Assembly: GCA_009840215.1 (NCBI GenBank)
Contig: VXOC01000060.1
Location: 1,376 to 34,167, forward strand
Length of the DNA stretch: 32,792 nucleotides
Reading direction: 5' to 3'
Origin: Gemmatimonadota bacterium
GTDB taxonomy: Bacteria > Gemmatimonadota > Gemmatimonadetes > Longimicrobiales > Gaopeijiaceae
Positions 19,006 through 26,852 of this stretch are shown piece by piece. How positions within the stretch are numbered: the stretch's first letter is position 1; each line of letters starts with the position of its first letter. A program made the translations under genes and the position numbers. The notes beneath the pieces were generated by a model. That model worked only from the letters and a program-made list of their open reading frames with translations, was not told where the DNA came from and searched no databases.

Positions 19006-21369
19006 CTACAGGATCGCGTCCAGATACAGGTCGACGCGAAAACGCTTGCGCGGACCCTTGAGTCCGTGCGAAAAGTCCAGGCGGATGAGCCCGTCCAGAA
19101 CGCTGCCTCCCAGCCCCGCCCCGTAGAGGATGTCGTCGGAGTCGATGTCGTTTCGATCCCCGGTCCAGCCGGCGTCCCCGAAGAAGATCACGGATACGGC
19201 CTCGTAGAGCCGCGACACCTCGACCCTGGCCCGCCCGAACGACAGGCCCGAGAGCGTCGAGGCGGAGTATCCGCGCAACGATCCCGCCCCGCCGAGGAAC
19301 CACGAGCGTTGTACGGGTGCGTCGCCCCAGGTGGTTCCGGCTGCTGCTTCCAGGGCGATGTTCCACCGTCGCCACCCGTCGCCGGTGACCGGTACGATCG
19401 TCCGCAGAGTGGCGCTGGCCTGCTGGTAGTCGGTTCGCGGCCCCTCGCCCGGCACCCGCCACGTCGCCCAGCGGCCCTGCAGCTCCAGGCCGAGCTGCAC
19501 CCCCCCGGGATCGTTGCCCAGCCAGGGCGCGAGACGAAGTTCCGCGCCCGCCTCGTCGACCCGATCCGCCTGGATGTTGGGACGGAATGTCCCGGCACCG
19601 TCGAAGGCACGGAAGAGTGCGAAGTCGATTCCGTTCTCGACGGCACTCTGCCGCTCCGCGTAGGCGCGCAACGTGAACGACTCGCGGGAGTCTTCCGGCG
19701 GGCGCCAGGTGAGGTCGGCCCCCGTGGCCTTGTAGTATTCCCCGCTGTCACGGCCGAAGAGAAAGGCGTTCAGCGAGTTGCCGAAGTCGAGGTATCTCCC
19801 TCCGGGATCGGTGGGCCGAAGCTCGTGGAAGGCGCCCAGCGCCAGTCTGCGTTGCATGGTCGAGCGCTCGAGATCGACACGAACCTTGGGCCGGAAATCG
19901 GCAAATCCGAAGAACCCCGACGTGCCCAGGGAGAACCTCCGTCCCAGCGCCCATTCCAGGCGTCCCCCGAAAGCGGGCCCCTCCACCCGGTTGTAGCGGA
20001 TGAGGTCGTGACGCGCCCAACCCCAATGAAAGCCCAACGCGGCCTGCGCGATGGAGGGGGCCGGGAGGTCGGCCAGCTTCTCGATGAACCTCTCCAGCTC
20101 CGCATCCGTCGGGAACCCGATTGCGTCCTCCCAGATCGGGGGAGGCAGGTGGGGGCTTTCGGCGACGAGGTGGAGCTCCTTCGGGACGATGAGGTGCGAG
20201 TTCCGCCCCGCCTCCATCTGGCCCGCCGAATCGAGGGACTCGTACTCGACCGCTTCGTCCTCCGAGAGGAGCTGGGCAACGAACGCCATCGCTTCGGCGC
20301 GGGTCTTGAAGTGCACCTCCTTCAGGGGGGGGAGGGCGGGCTGAACCGCTTCCCCGGCGAGTTCGGCGTTCGCGTCCTCGATGAGCGCGACCGACTCGAC
20401 CTCGTAGGAGACGTCGGCGGTGACCGGGATCTTCACAACGCCCGCGGCCGCTTCGCCCTCGATGCGCATGCTGTGGGGAAGCCAGGCCTTGAAATCCCAC
20501 AGCGAGTAGTTCACGGCCACCACGGTGATGTCGAAGGTCCAGGGCTTGAAGAGTCCGGGTACGAACCGGAACGTCCCCCGCTCCTCCTCGCGTTCGAGGT
20601 CGGGAATATCGCGCACGGCGTCGAACTCCCGGCTCAGGCGGTAGACCGCCCGCACGAGCGCGCCCGACCCGGGCTCGATCCAGAGCACGCCGCTGATCCG
20701 GTGGGCGTCAGCCTCGCGGGGCAGGACATCGAGTTGAATGGCCTGCAGCCGGCTCCCGTCCTGGAGGGACAGCGTCAGGGTGTCGCCGCTCCTGAAGCGG
20801 TAGAGCGAGTCGGCTCCGCCGGCCAGGGGGTGCGCCAGCCAGTATTCGTCGTCCTCGGGTTCCAGGGAGAGGTTGCTCTCGTCGGGGATCCCGAAGAGAA
20901 GGCGGTCGCTGCCGGGGTCGAAGGGCCGGTCGAAGGAGAGGTCCTCGAGCCAGTCCAGGTCGCCGTCCTCGATTGCGATCTGGCGCCCGGGATACTCGGA
21001 CCGGGTGCCGAGGACCTGAACGACCGGCTCGTGGTCCCGCTCCCAGAAGGCGCGCACCACCGTCTCGTTGTGGTAGAGGACGCGGTCGCGGAAGAGCGCC
21101 CGGATCGATGTCGCCGCCCTCTGCCGGATCAGCGCGGTGTAGCGCTGGATCGATTCGTCGAGCGACTTCCAGTTGGCATGGGCCGCCGTGTAGAGCAGTT
21201 CCGCCACCGGGTCCTCGAAGGTGTCGGGGGCGAAGTTCGACTGGGTGTGGGCGGGTGGGGGAGCGGTGGCCGTGATTGAAGCGGCCAGCAGTCCGCAGAC
21301 CAATCCGCGCGGGAAACGGAAGCGGCGAGCCGCAGCGCTGTCAGGCCGCGGTGCGAGGCGTGACCTCAC
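19006..21369 (-). CDS. Omp85-superfamily-like outer-membrane barrel protein
   Basis: A 787-residue exported protein with a signal (about 15-43, ending PPPAHTQ) and a long periplasmic, beta-rich N-terminal half. The predicted C-terminal barrel carries the Omp85/BamA-type GGAGSLRGY motif at 693-701, then FFGDAGW and a terminal beta strand ending in DLYLDAIL. GTG 21369 overlaps the stop of the upstream module protein (GTGA), so synthesis is coupled. The N-terminal half shows no clear POTRA repeats by eye. It contains a segment with YRLSREFDAVRD and GLFKPWTFDITVVAVNYSLW, like domains found in other barrel proteins. It could assemble, translocate or anchor its coupled partner; this is inference. 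A surface-antigen (D15) family hydrolase-type barrel is another possibility. Confidence 0.8.
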   Translation of the reverse strand: MRSRLAPRPDSAAARRFRFPRGLVCGLLAASITATAPPPAHTQSNFAPDTFEDPVAELLYTAAHANWKSLDESIQRYTALIRQRAATSIRALFRDRVLYHNETVVRAFWERDHEPVVQVLGTRSEYPGRQIAIEDGDLDWLEDLSFDRPFDPGSDRLLFGIPDESNLSLEPEDDEYWLAHPLAGGADSLYRFRSGDTLTLSLQDGSRLQAIQLDVLPREADAHRISGVLWIEPGSGALVRAVYRLSREFDAVRDIPDLEREEERGTFRFVPGLFKPWTFDITVVAVNYSLWDFKAWLPHSMRIEGEAAAGVVKIPVTADVSYEVESVALIEDANAELAGEAVQPALPPLKEVHFKTRAEAMAFVAQLLSEDEAVEYESLDSAGQMEAGRNSHLIVPKELHLVAESPHLPPPIWEDAIGFPTDAELERFIEKLADLPAPSIAQAALGFHWGWARHDLIRYNRVEGPAFGGRLEWALGRRFSLGTSGFFGFADFRPKVRVDLERSTMQRRLALGAFHELRPTDPGGRYLDFGNSLNAFLFGRDSGEYYKATGADLTWRPPEDSRESFTLRAYAERQSAVENGIDFALFRAFDGAGTFRPNIQADRVDEAGAELRLAPWLGNDPGGVQLGLELQGRWATWRVPGEGPRTDYQQASATLRTIVPVTGDGWRRWNIALEAAAGTTWGDAPVQRSWFLGGAGSLRGYSASTLSGLSFGRARVEVSRLYEAVSVIFFGDAGWTGDRNDIDSDDILYGAGLGGSVLDGLIRLDFSHGLKGPRKRFRVDLYLDAIL

Positions 21370-22835
21370 GGCCCGGGTTCCTCCGCTCCCACCGCGTGGA
21401 ACCGCGCTTCACGAAAGTCCTTCCATGCGACGTAACGCCACTCCGGAGCGGGCTTGCCGGCCGCCCCTCCTTCCGCGAGTTCCACCGCCGCTCCGTCCGC
21501 CGGGTCCACCGCCGCTTGTTCCGCCGCTCCTTCCGCCGCCGCGGGAAAGATGAAGATGCCCCGGTTGTCCCGGTCCACGTCGTTTCCGCCCGTCAGGTGG
21601 AAGGACCGCCCGTCCCGCAGGGTCACAAGCGCCCCCCCGGACTCCTCGCGGGCGATGTGCGTGATCTTGCCGAACTCGATCGAGAACTCGACATCCTCCG
21701 AGCTTCCCTGCAGCGTTTCCCACGACCAGTCCTCGTCGGCGTCCCAGCGGATCCGGCCCTCGATCTCCTCGCCCTCCCGGGTGACGACGGTCCCGGTCAG
21801 GGGGCCGCCTCCGTCGAAGGCGTCGTAGCCCGGCTGGTCGGGCGGAGGCTCAAAGCGAATGATCCGCAGCGCGTCCCATTCGACTTCCACCAGACCCAGC
21901 GCCGGGTCGGAGATCCGGATCGGCCTCGGATCCCTGTCGAAAGGCGCACTGCAGAGCGGCACGACCTCCCCGGACTTCAGGGTTACGGTCGGCCCGCACA
22001 GGCTCCGCTCCAGGGTGCGGATCGCCGAGAAGCGGATCGCCCGGCGGTACTTGTCCGATTCCGGCGCATCCTCCCAGAAGCCGTCCAGGATGTGCGACCC
22101 CAGGATCTCGTACCAGCCCCACCCGATGAAGCCCGTGAACGACCGTCCGGTCCGGTCCTCGACCGTTCCGTACAACCGCGCAGACGGAGGGGCCGGCCCG
22201 GGGGGAGGCGCCGCGAACTCGATTCGCGCCACGTCACCTCCCTGGACGCGGACCGAGCGACCTTCGTTCTCGATGCGCCACGACGTGTTGTTCAGCCTGT
22301 GGACCGTCATCAGGCCGTCATCGCTCTCCACCGGAACACCTGCGTCATCCGGGGCCCCGTGAACGTCGCGACCAACGACCACGCTATCGCCCTCCAGTCC
22401 CGCTATCGCCGTGTACTGCGATCGGGTCACGATGCGGATCCTCCCCCCTTTACCGATCGTCAGCTCCGCAATGTGCCCGAACCGGATCCCCGAGCGGTGG
22501 CTCCTCTCGAAGGACGGGTGCTTCTGCTCCCACGTGATCCTGTAGCCCTTCAGCTCGATCGTGCCGACATGGGGCTTGCCGCCGCGCGTCGCGTCGAGCC
22601 AGTCCTGGTAGTGCTCCTCCGAAATCTCCCTGGAGGTTGCAAGCAGATCGGTCCAGGCCGCGCCGCCCCGAGGACGCGTCAGACGGATGAACCCCTCGTG
22701 AACCTCCCCGTCCTCCATGAACACGCGTCCCCAGATCCGGTGGTCGTGCTGGGCCTGGAGGGGGACGGGAGACAGCAGCAACAACGCGGCGAGGAGGCCG
22801 CGCCGAGAGGGCAGAGGCATGCGGTTGGGTGGCAT
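21366..22835 (-). CDS. Secreted protein with three related beta modules, coupled to the Omp85-like gene
   Basis: From ATG 22835 (ATG 22820 is possible; neither has a good ribosome binding site) the product is 489 residues, with a signal peptide ending in PLQAQ at about residue 29. I do not recognise a named family. Three segments resemble one another: about 31-160, 220-298 and 345-430. Each opens with a G-x-V-x(6-8)-G-x(3)-G-x-I pattern, continues to an F-x-x-I core, and ends in a strand with a DG or SG turn. The third closes with NDVDRDNRGIFIF, a turn also seen in weaker form in the first. An Ala/Glu/Gly-rich stretch (431-463) precedes a short conserved-looking tail. Overlap of its stop with the Omp85 start suggests joint function at the outer membrane. 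Confidence 0.75.
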   Translation of the reverse strand: MPPNRMPLPSRRGLLAALLLLSPVPLQAQHDHRIWGRVFMEDGEVHEGFIRLTRPRGGAAWTDLLATSREISEEHYQDWLDATRGGKPHVGTIELKGYRITWEQKHPSFERSHRSGIRFGHIAELTIGKGGRIRIVTRSQYTAIAGLEGDSVVVGRDVHGAPDDAGVPVESDDGLMTVHRLNNTSWRIENEGRSVRVQGGDVARIEFAAPPPGPAPPSARLYGTVEDRTGRSFTGFIGWGWYEILGSHILDGFWEDAPESDKYRRAIRFSAIRTLERSLCGPTVTLKSGEVVPLCSAPFDRDPRPIRISDPALGLVEVEWDALRIIRFEPPPDQPGYDAFDGGGPLTGTVVTREGEEIEGRIRWDADEDWSWETLQGSSEDVEFSIEFGKITHIAREESGGALVTLRDGRSFHLTGGNDVDRDNRGIFIFPAAAEGAAEQAAVDPADGAAVELAEGGAAGKPAPEWRYVAWKDFREARFHAVGAEEPGP

Positions 22836-22890
22836 GGGGGATTGGGTCGACCTGTTGGGCAGTACGCGTCCGCGCCCGGGCGGGTTTCGA

Positions 22891-22898
22891 CAAAGATA
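22891..22898 (-). promoter_or_regulatory. Possible TAnnTTTG promoter box for the three-module gene
   Basis: On the minus strand TATCTTTG fits the -7 box described for Bacteroidota promoters exactly. It would start transcription about 50 bases before ATG 22835. No matching TTTG box is visible at the expected upstream distance, so the call is tentative. Confidence 0.35.
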
Positions 22899-22953
22899 CA
22901 ACGGGGCCGTACCTTTGCGGTCCCGTGAACCCTCTGCTCAGGAGCGCACAACG

Positions 22954-23484
22954 ATGAACATCCGGAAGCTGCTGTCGATCTCGCTGGTCCTGGTAACCGC
23001 CGCCGGGGTCCTTGCTTGCGGGTCGGGTGACGGAGAGGGTGCCGCCGATGCGGCGACCGATGCCGAAGCCGCGGAGGCCGCCGCCGAGACCCCCGACAAC
23101 CCCCGTTTCGGTGTCTGGCAGCTCGAGAGCGACCGGCCGCCCCCGTACAGGAACATCATGACGTACGAGCCCTGGGGTGGCGGCGGCATGAAGATCACGG
23201 TCGCGACGACCAACGACGAGGGCGCAACCTCGTCATGGGGCTACGAGACGATGTTCGACGGCGAGTTTCGCCCGGTGGAGGGTGGGGGAGAGGGTGCCAC
23301 CACAGCGGTCGAAGTCGTGGACGAGTACACCAACCGGATCCTCAACGCCCGTGACGGCGAGGTCTACCAGGTCATTATCAACGTGCTCTCCGAGGACGGC
23401 AGCACGATCAACAACGAGTACCGGCGCACGCTGGAAGACGGGACCGAGAGGGTGAGCCACGCGGTGTACCGGCGCATCGAGTAG
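22954..23484 (+). CDS. Small lipoprotein of unknown function
   Basis: ATG 22954 has AGGAG nine bases upstream. The 176-residue product has a lipoprotein signal with the lipobox GVLAC (Cys22). An Ala/Glu/Asp-rich linker (about 23-47) is typical of a tether. A compact domain (48-176) holds the phrases WQLESDRPPPYRNIMTYEP and WGYETMFDGEFRPVEG. It ends in RRTLEDGTERVSHAVYRRIE, which reads like a small beta barrel. It should be anchored in a membrane facing the periplasm. It is divergent from the module-protein gene with a 118-base shared upstream region. I recognise no specific family. Confidence 0.82.
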   Translation: MNIRKLLSISLVLVTAAGVLACGSGDGEGAADAATDAEAAEAAAETPDNPRFGVWQLESDRPPPYRNIMTYEPWGGGGMKITVATTNDEGATSSWGYETMFDGEFRPVEGGGEGATTAVEVVDEYTNRILNARDGEVYQVIINVLSEDGSTINNEYRRTLEDGTERVSHAVYRRIE

Positions 23485-23567
23485 GGGCGGCCGTCGGCTT
23501 GCCGGCTGCGGGAAACCGGAGATCGAGGCGGCCCGCAAGCAGCCCAGGGGGGGGTCCACACGGACGC

Positions 23568-23993
23568 TCAGGCGTGGTAGGTCATCCCGTCGTCGGACGG
23601 TGCCTGCAGGAGAAACCGGGGGATCTCGGCGCGGAAGACCGACCCGTCGGCACGCCGGAAATGGTAGTACCCCTCCATGAACCCCTTCGGGCCCTCGAGC
23701 ACGCAGAAGCTGTTGTACTCGTGCACGTCGCCGGGGGCCAGGGTGGGACTCTGACCCACCACGCCCTCGCCGCTGACCTCCTGATCGCCGACGGCCGCGT
23801 CGTGGATCTTCCAGTGGCGCCAGAAGAGTTGCGCCGTCTCGTCGCCGACGTTCTCGATGCGGATGAAGTACACGAAGACGTAGCGGTGCGGCGGCAGCGA
23901 ATGGCTCGATGAATAGGCGGGCTGGACGCTGATCCGCATCCGGTCCGGGAGGATCGGGGGTTGGGGTGTGGGGTCGCGGGCGAGTCGGATCAT
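23568..23993 (-). CDS. apaG: ApaG domain protein
   Basis: A 141-residue protein matching ApaG over nearly its full length. It has VQPAYSSSHSLPPHRYVFVYFIRIEN near the start, then a WRHWKIHD strand, the GEGVVGQSP loop, PGDVHEYNSFCVLEGPKGFMEGYYHF and a C-terminal beta strand. ApaG is a small Ig-like-fold protein linked genetically to Co2+/Mg2+ sensitivity in enterobacteria; its biochemical role is not settled. ATG 23993 is used here. ATG 23939 gives 123 residues, closer to the usual family length, and neither has a strong ribosome binding site. A possible promoter box at 24019-24026 would put the transcript start about 20 bases before ATG 23993. Confidence 0.92.
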   Translation of the reverse strand: MIRLARDPTPQPPILPDRMRISVQPAYSSSHSLPPHRYVFVYFIRIENVGDETAQLFWRHWKIHDAAVGDQEVSGEGVVGQSPTLAPGDVHEYNSFCVLEGPKGFMEGYYHFRRADGSVFRAEIPRFLLQAPSDDGMTYHA

Positions 23994-24018
23994 TGGGTTT
24001 GCCGTGGACTTGTGGTCG

Positions 24019-24026
24019 CAAAGCTA
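24019..24026 (-). promoter_or_regulatory. Possible TAnnTTTG promoter box for apaG
   Basis: On the minus strand TAGCTTTG fits the Bacteroidota -7 box. A TTTC lies 21 bases upstream, near the position expected for the second box. On the plus strand the adjacent TATAGAAT could be a -10 box for the serine hydrolase gene, so this may be a shared divergent promoter. Confidence 0.35.
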
Positions 24027-24043
24027 TAGAATACAAGCGGTCT

Positions 24044-24060
24044 GCGGGAAAGGTTCCCGC
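24044..24060 (+). promoter_or_regulatory. 7-bp hairpin early in the serine hydrolase leader
   Basis: GCGGGAA (24044-24050) and TTCCCGC (24054-24060) form a perfect stem with a three-base loop. It lies just downstream of the putative plus-strand -10 box near 24026. No T-tract follows, so a 5'-end stabilising hairpin is more plausible than a terminator. Confidence 0.45.
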
Positions 24061-24107
24061 GATCGGCGGGATACGTTCTCCCGTCCCCCGGCCTCCGGCG
24101 CAGTCCA

Positions 24108-24208
24108 GCGCCAGGTCCGCCGATTCCGGCCAGGGCAGCCGTGGTGCGAAGGTGGCCCACGTCCGCGTTCCGCCGCAAGGTTGCGAATCGGCGGACGAAT
24201 GGCCGGCG
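24108..24208 (+). repeat. Long inverted repeat in the serine hydrolase leader
   Basis: GTCCGCCGATTC (24115-24126) and GAATCGGCGGAC (24185-24196) are a perfect 12-bp inverted repeat around 58 bases. Weaker flanking complementarity (CGCCAG against TGGCCGGCG) could extend the stem. With the hairpin at 24044 it is the main content of the 332-base gene-free gap 23994-24325. The reading frame of the downstream gene is open through here but the translation does not look like protein. Function is unknown. Confidence 0.55.
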
Positions 24209-24325
24209 GTGCCCTCCGGGTCGGCGGCGGGCCGGGACGGATTCGGAAGAAGACGGAGTTGTCGAATGCCCCGATGTTGCAGATTGGCCGGAGTTGTCCC
24301 CCGTCATGGGCGGGAGACCATCCCG

Positions 24326-25474
24326 ATGTTCCGGATTGCGACGGTGTTCGCGGCCCTCTCGGCTCTTCCGGTGGCCGCACAGCCACAGGAAGTCGCCGGC
24401 GTGGCCGCGCGTCTCGAACCCGAGATCCGGCGGGCCATGCTGGATGGCAACATCCCCTCGCTGACCGTCGCGCTCACCGACCGGCAGGGCGAGCTGTGGA
24501 GCGGTGCGTACGGCCATTCGAACCTGTGGGCGCGCACCCCCGCCTCGACCCGCACGGTCTACCTGATCGGGTCGACCTTCAAGGCCCAGTCCACCGTGGC
24601 GCTGCTGCAGCAGATGGAGCAGGGGAAGTTCGCCCTGGACGACCCCGTGAGCGGCTACCTCGACGATTTCATCATCCGCGGCGAGGACCCGGCGCATCCC
24701 GTCACCTTCCGGCACCTTCTCACCCACACCTCCGGCATGCCGGTCGCCTTCGGACCGCATACGGTGTGGGGAGACACCTCGCCCCTGCCGCTCGAGGAAT
24801 ACCTGCGCGACTCGCTGCGGGTGGACACGCCGCCGCTGGCCGGGGTGGTCTACTCGAACATGGCCTATTCGCTGGTCGGGCACCTGGTGGAGGAGTTCTC
24901 GGGTGTTCCGTACAGGGAGTACATCCGGGGCGAGGTGTGGAGCCCGCTGGGCATGACCTCGACGGAGTTCAACCCTTCGCCTGCGACCGCGGAACGCCTG
25001 GCGGTTCCCTACGTCCCGCACGAGGAGACCGGGCGCAACACCCCCACGCAGCGGCTCAAGGCCAACGTGTGGCCCGCGGGGATCGTCTACGGGACGGTCC
25101 ACGACCAGGCCTCGTGGGTGAGGTTCAACCTGGGTGACGGTAGCCGGGGCGGTGCGCGGCTGCTCGAGCGGGAGACGCTCGACGAGATGCACACGCTGCA
25201 GTATGAGCAGTTCGCGGGGGAGCCGCTGGGGGGTGGCTGGGGGTACGAGAACCCCGGGTACGGGCTGACGTGGTGGGTGTCGACGCGTGACGGCGAGAGC
25301 TTCTTCGCCCACTCGGGCAGCGTTCCCGGCTACACCGCCTTCGCCTCCGGGAACCGGACGCGCGGGTTCGGCGTGGCCTTCCTGACGAACGGGCACCGGG
25401 CCCACCCCCACCTGGTGCGACTCACGCGGCTGGCGCTCGACCTGCTGGCCGAGGAACTGGGCGAATCGAGGTGA
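24326..25474 (+). CDS. Secreted serine hydrolase of the beta-lactamase (class C / penicillin-binding) family
   Basis: ATG 24326 follows GGGAG and opens a signal peptide ending near PVAAQ; the longer open frame upstream has no export signal. The 382-residue product carries the three class C/DD-peptidase-fold motifs: STFK (nucleophile Ser83, Lys86), YSN (176-178) and HSG (329-331) in place of KTG. Supporting motifs include LLTHTSGMP and a GYGLTWWV strand. Members include esterases, D-peptidases and beta-lactamases; HSG at the third motif is common in esterase-like members, but activity cannot be assigned. It is probably periplasmic. Its last codons carry the ribosome binding site of the mechanosensitive channel gene. 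Confidence 0.93.
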   Translation: MFRIATVFAALSALPVAAQPQEVAGVAARLEPEIRRAMLDGNIPSLTVALTDRQGELWSGAYGHSNLWARTPASTRTVYLIGSTFKAQSTVALLQQMEQGKFALDDPVSGYLDDFIIRGEDPAHPVTFRHLLTHTSGMPVAFGPHTVWGDTSPLPLEEYLRDSLRVDTPPLAGVVYSNMAYSLVGHLVEEFSGVPYREYIRGEVWSPLGMTSTEFNPSPATAERLAVPYVPHEETGRNTPTQRLKANVWPAGIVYGTVHDQASWVRFNLGDGSRGGARLLERETLDEMHTLQYEQFAGEPLGGGWGYENPGYGLTWWVSTRDGESFFAHSGSVPGYTAFASGNRTRGFGVAFLTNGHRAHPHLVRLTRLALDLLAEELGESR

Positions 25475-25475
25475 T
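25468..25475 (+). promoter_or_regulatory. Ribosome binding site for the ybdG-like gene inside the upstream stop region
   Basis: GAGGTGAT is an extended match to the 16S rRNA anti-ribosome-binding sequence and lies seven bases before ATG 25483. It spans the serine hydrolase stop (TGA 25472-25474). It argues for ATG 25483 over GTG 25471 and ATG 25474, which have no usable spacing. Confidence 0.7.
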
Positions 25476-25482
25476 GCAAGGC

Positions 25483-26745
25483 ATGATTCCGCAACTTCCC
25501 GTAGATTGGCCGTCGCTGGGGGCCGCCGTGGCGATCCTGGCGGTGGTGGCGTGGGCCGCCGGCTGGGTGTCGACGCGCATCCTGCACCGGGTGATCAGCG
25601 GCGTGACCTCGCGCACGCGTTCGACGTGGGACGACCGGCTGATCGAGCGCGGGGTCTTCAGGCGGCTCGCGGGCGTGGTGCCGGCGGTGGTGGTCTACCT
25701 GGGGATCGGGCGTGCGCTGGGCGTCAGCGAGCCCGGCGGCGAAGTGCTCGCATCGGAAACGCTGATGCTGCTGTGGACGGGCGTGCGGCGCCTGGCGGCC
25801 GCCTATATCGCCTTCACCGTGGTGCGCGCCTTCCAGGCCTTCCTGGACGCCGTCAACGACATCTACAACGAGGGCTATGCCGAGGCCAAATCCCGGCCGA
25901 TCAAGGGGTATCTGCAGGTGGCGACGCTTGTGGCGTACCTGGCGGCCGGCGTGGTGATCGTGGCGGTACTGGCCGGACGGTCGCCGGTGGTCTTCCTGTC
26001 GGGGCTGGGCGCGCTGGCGGCGGTGCTCATGCTGGTCTTCCGCGACACGATCCTGTCGCTCGTGGCCAGCATCCAGATCGCGTCGAACGACATGATCCGG
26101 ATCGGGGACTGGGTGAGCGTGCCGCAGGCGGGCTCCGACGGCGAGGTCATCGACATCGCGCTGCACACGGTCAAGGTGCAGAACTGGGACAAGACGATCT
26201 CCACGATCCCGACCAACAAGTTCATCACGGAGTCGTTCAAGAACTGGCGGGGGATGTCGGAGTCGGGGGGGCGGCGCATCAAGCGGTCGCTGAGGCTCGA
26301 CATGAACTCGGTGCGGTTCCTGACCGAGGACGAGATCGGGGAGCTTTCGCGCCGCGAGCTGCTGCAGGACTACATGCGCGAGAGCGTCGCCGCGATCACC
26401 CGCTACAACGAGCAGAAGGCCGCCGGCAACCCGGGGGTGATCCCGGAAATCCGGCGGCTCACCAACCTGGGGACCTTCCGGGTCTACGTGCAGAAGTACC
26501 TCGAGGCGCACCCGAAGACCCACAAGGATATGACGCTGCTGACGCGGCAGCTGGCGCCCGGGCCGGAGGGGGTGCCGATCGAGGTCTACTGCTTCTCCAA
26601 CGACACCGCGTGGGCCAACTACGAGGGGTTCCAGGGGGACATCTTCGACCACCTGATCGCGACGCTGCCCGAGTTCGGATTGAGGGCGTTCCAGGCGCCG
26701 GGGGGGAGTGACTTCAGGAAGGCGCTGAAGGGGCGGGAAGCGTGA
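25483..26745 (+). CDS. ybdG: Mechanosensitive ion channel of the MscS superfamily, YbdG/MscM type
   Basis: The product is 420 residues from ATG 25483. About five transmembrane segments (12-29, 60-79, 89-117, 144-164 and the pore helix 168-196) precede the MscS beta domain. The pore helix runs through SGLGALAAVLMLVFRD, then SIQIASNDMIRIGDWV. The diagnostic YbdG stretch FKNWRGMSESGGRRIKRS follows at about 252-269, and the C-terminal part has TNLGTFRVY, HP and a YE-Q-IFDHL motif. Such channels sit in the inner membrane and open under hypoosmotic stress at low conductance. The gene directly follows the serine hydrolase with overlapping signals, so they form one transcript. Function of that pairing is unclear. 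Confidence 0.95.
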   Translation: MIPQLPVDWPSLGAAVAILAVVAWAAGWVSTRILHRVISGVTSRTRSTWDDRLIERGVFRRLAGVVPAVVVYLGIGRALGVSEPGGEVLASETLMLLWTGVRRLAAAYIAFTVVRAFQAFLDAVNDIYNEGYAEAKSRPIKGYLQVATLVAYLAAGVVIVAVLAGRSPVVFLSGLGALAAVLMLVFRDTILSLVASIQIASNDMIRIGDWVSVPQAGSDGEVIDIALHTVKVQNWDKTISTIPTNKFITESFKNWRGMSESGGRRIKRSLRLDMNSVRFLTEDEIGELSRRELLQDYMRESVAAITRYNEQKAAGNPGVIPEIRRLTNLGTFRVYVQKYLEAHPKTHKDMTLLTRQLAPGPEGVPIEVYCFSNDTAWANYEGFQGDIFDHLIATLPEFGLRAFQAPGGSDFRKALKGREA

Positions 26746-26767
26746 GGGGCGAAGGCATGGAGGGATG

Positions 26768-26815
26768 GATGTATACTAAAGTTTCCACTATGTAAAGCAG
26801 ACATTACAATTTGGG
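26768..26815. other. AT-rich island with an inverted repeat between convergent genes
   Basis: About 48 bases are markedly AT-rich against a ~70% GC background. They contain GTATAC (26771-26776) and TGTAA/TTACA arms (26791-26795 and 26804-26808) around eight bases. On the minus strand TTTACA and TATACA boxes resemble a promoter with a short spacer. No gene starts in a suitable place for it. It could be an orphan operator/promoter left by a lost gene. Confidence 0.4.
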
Positions 26816-26852
26816 ATCCGCGCGGCATTCGGGCAGCGCCACTCACGGACGG

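Noticed and set aside
18670-22928. Plus-strand open frames over 18670-21279 and 21276-22928
   Set aside because: Antisense shadows of the Omp85-like and module-protein genes; low-complexity His/Arg/Gly translations without ribosome binding sites.
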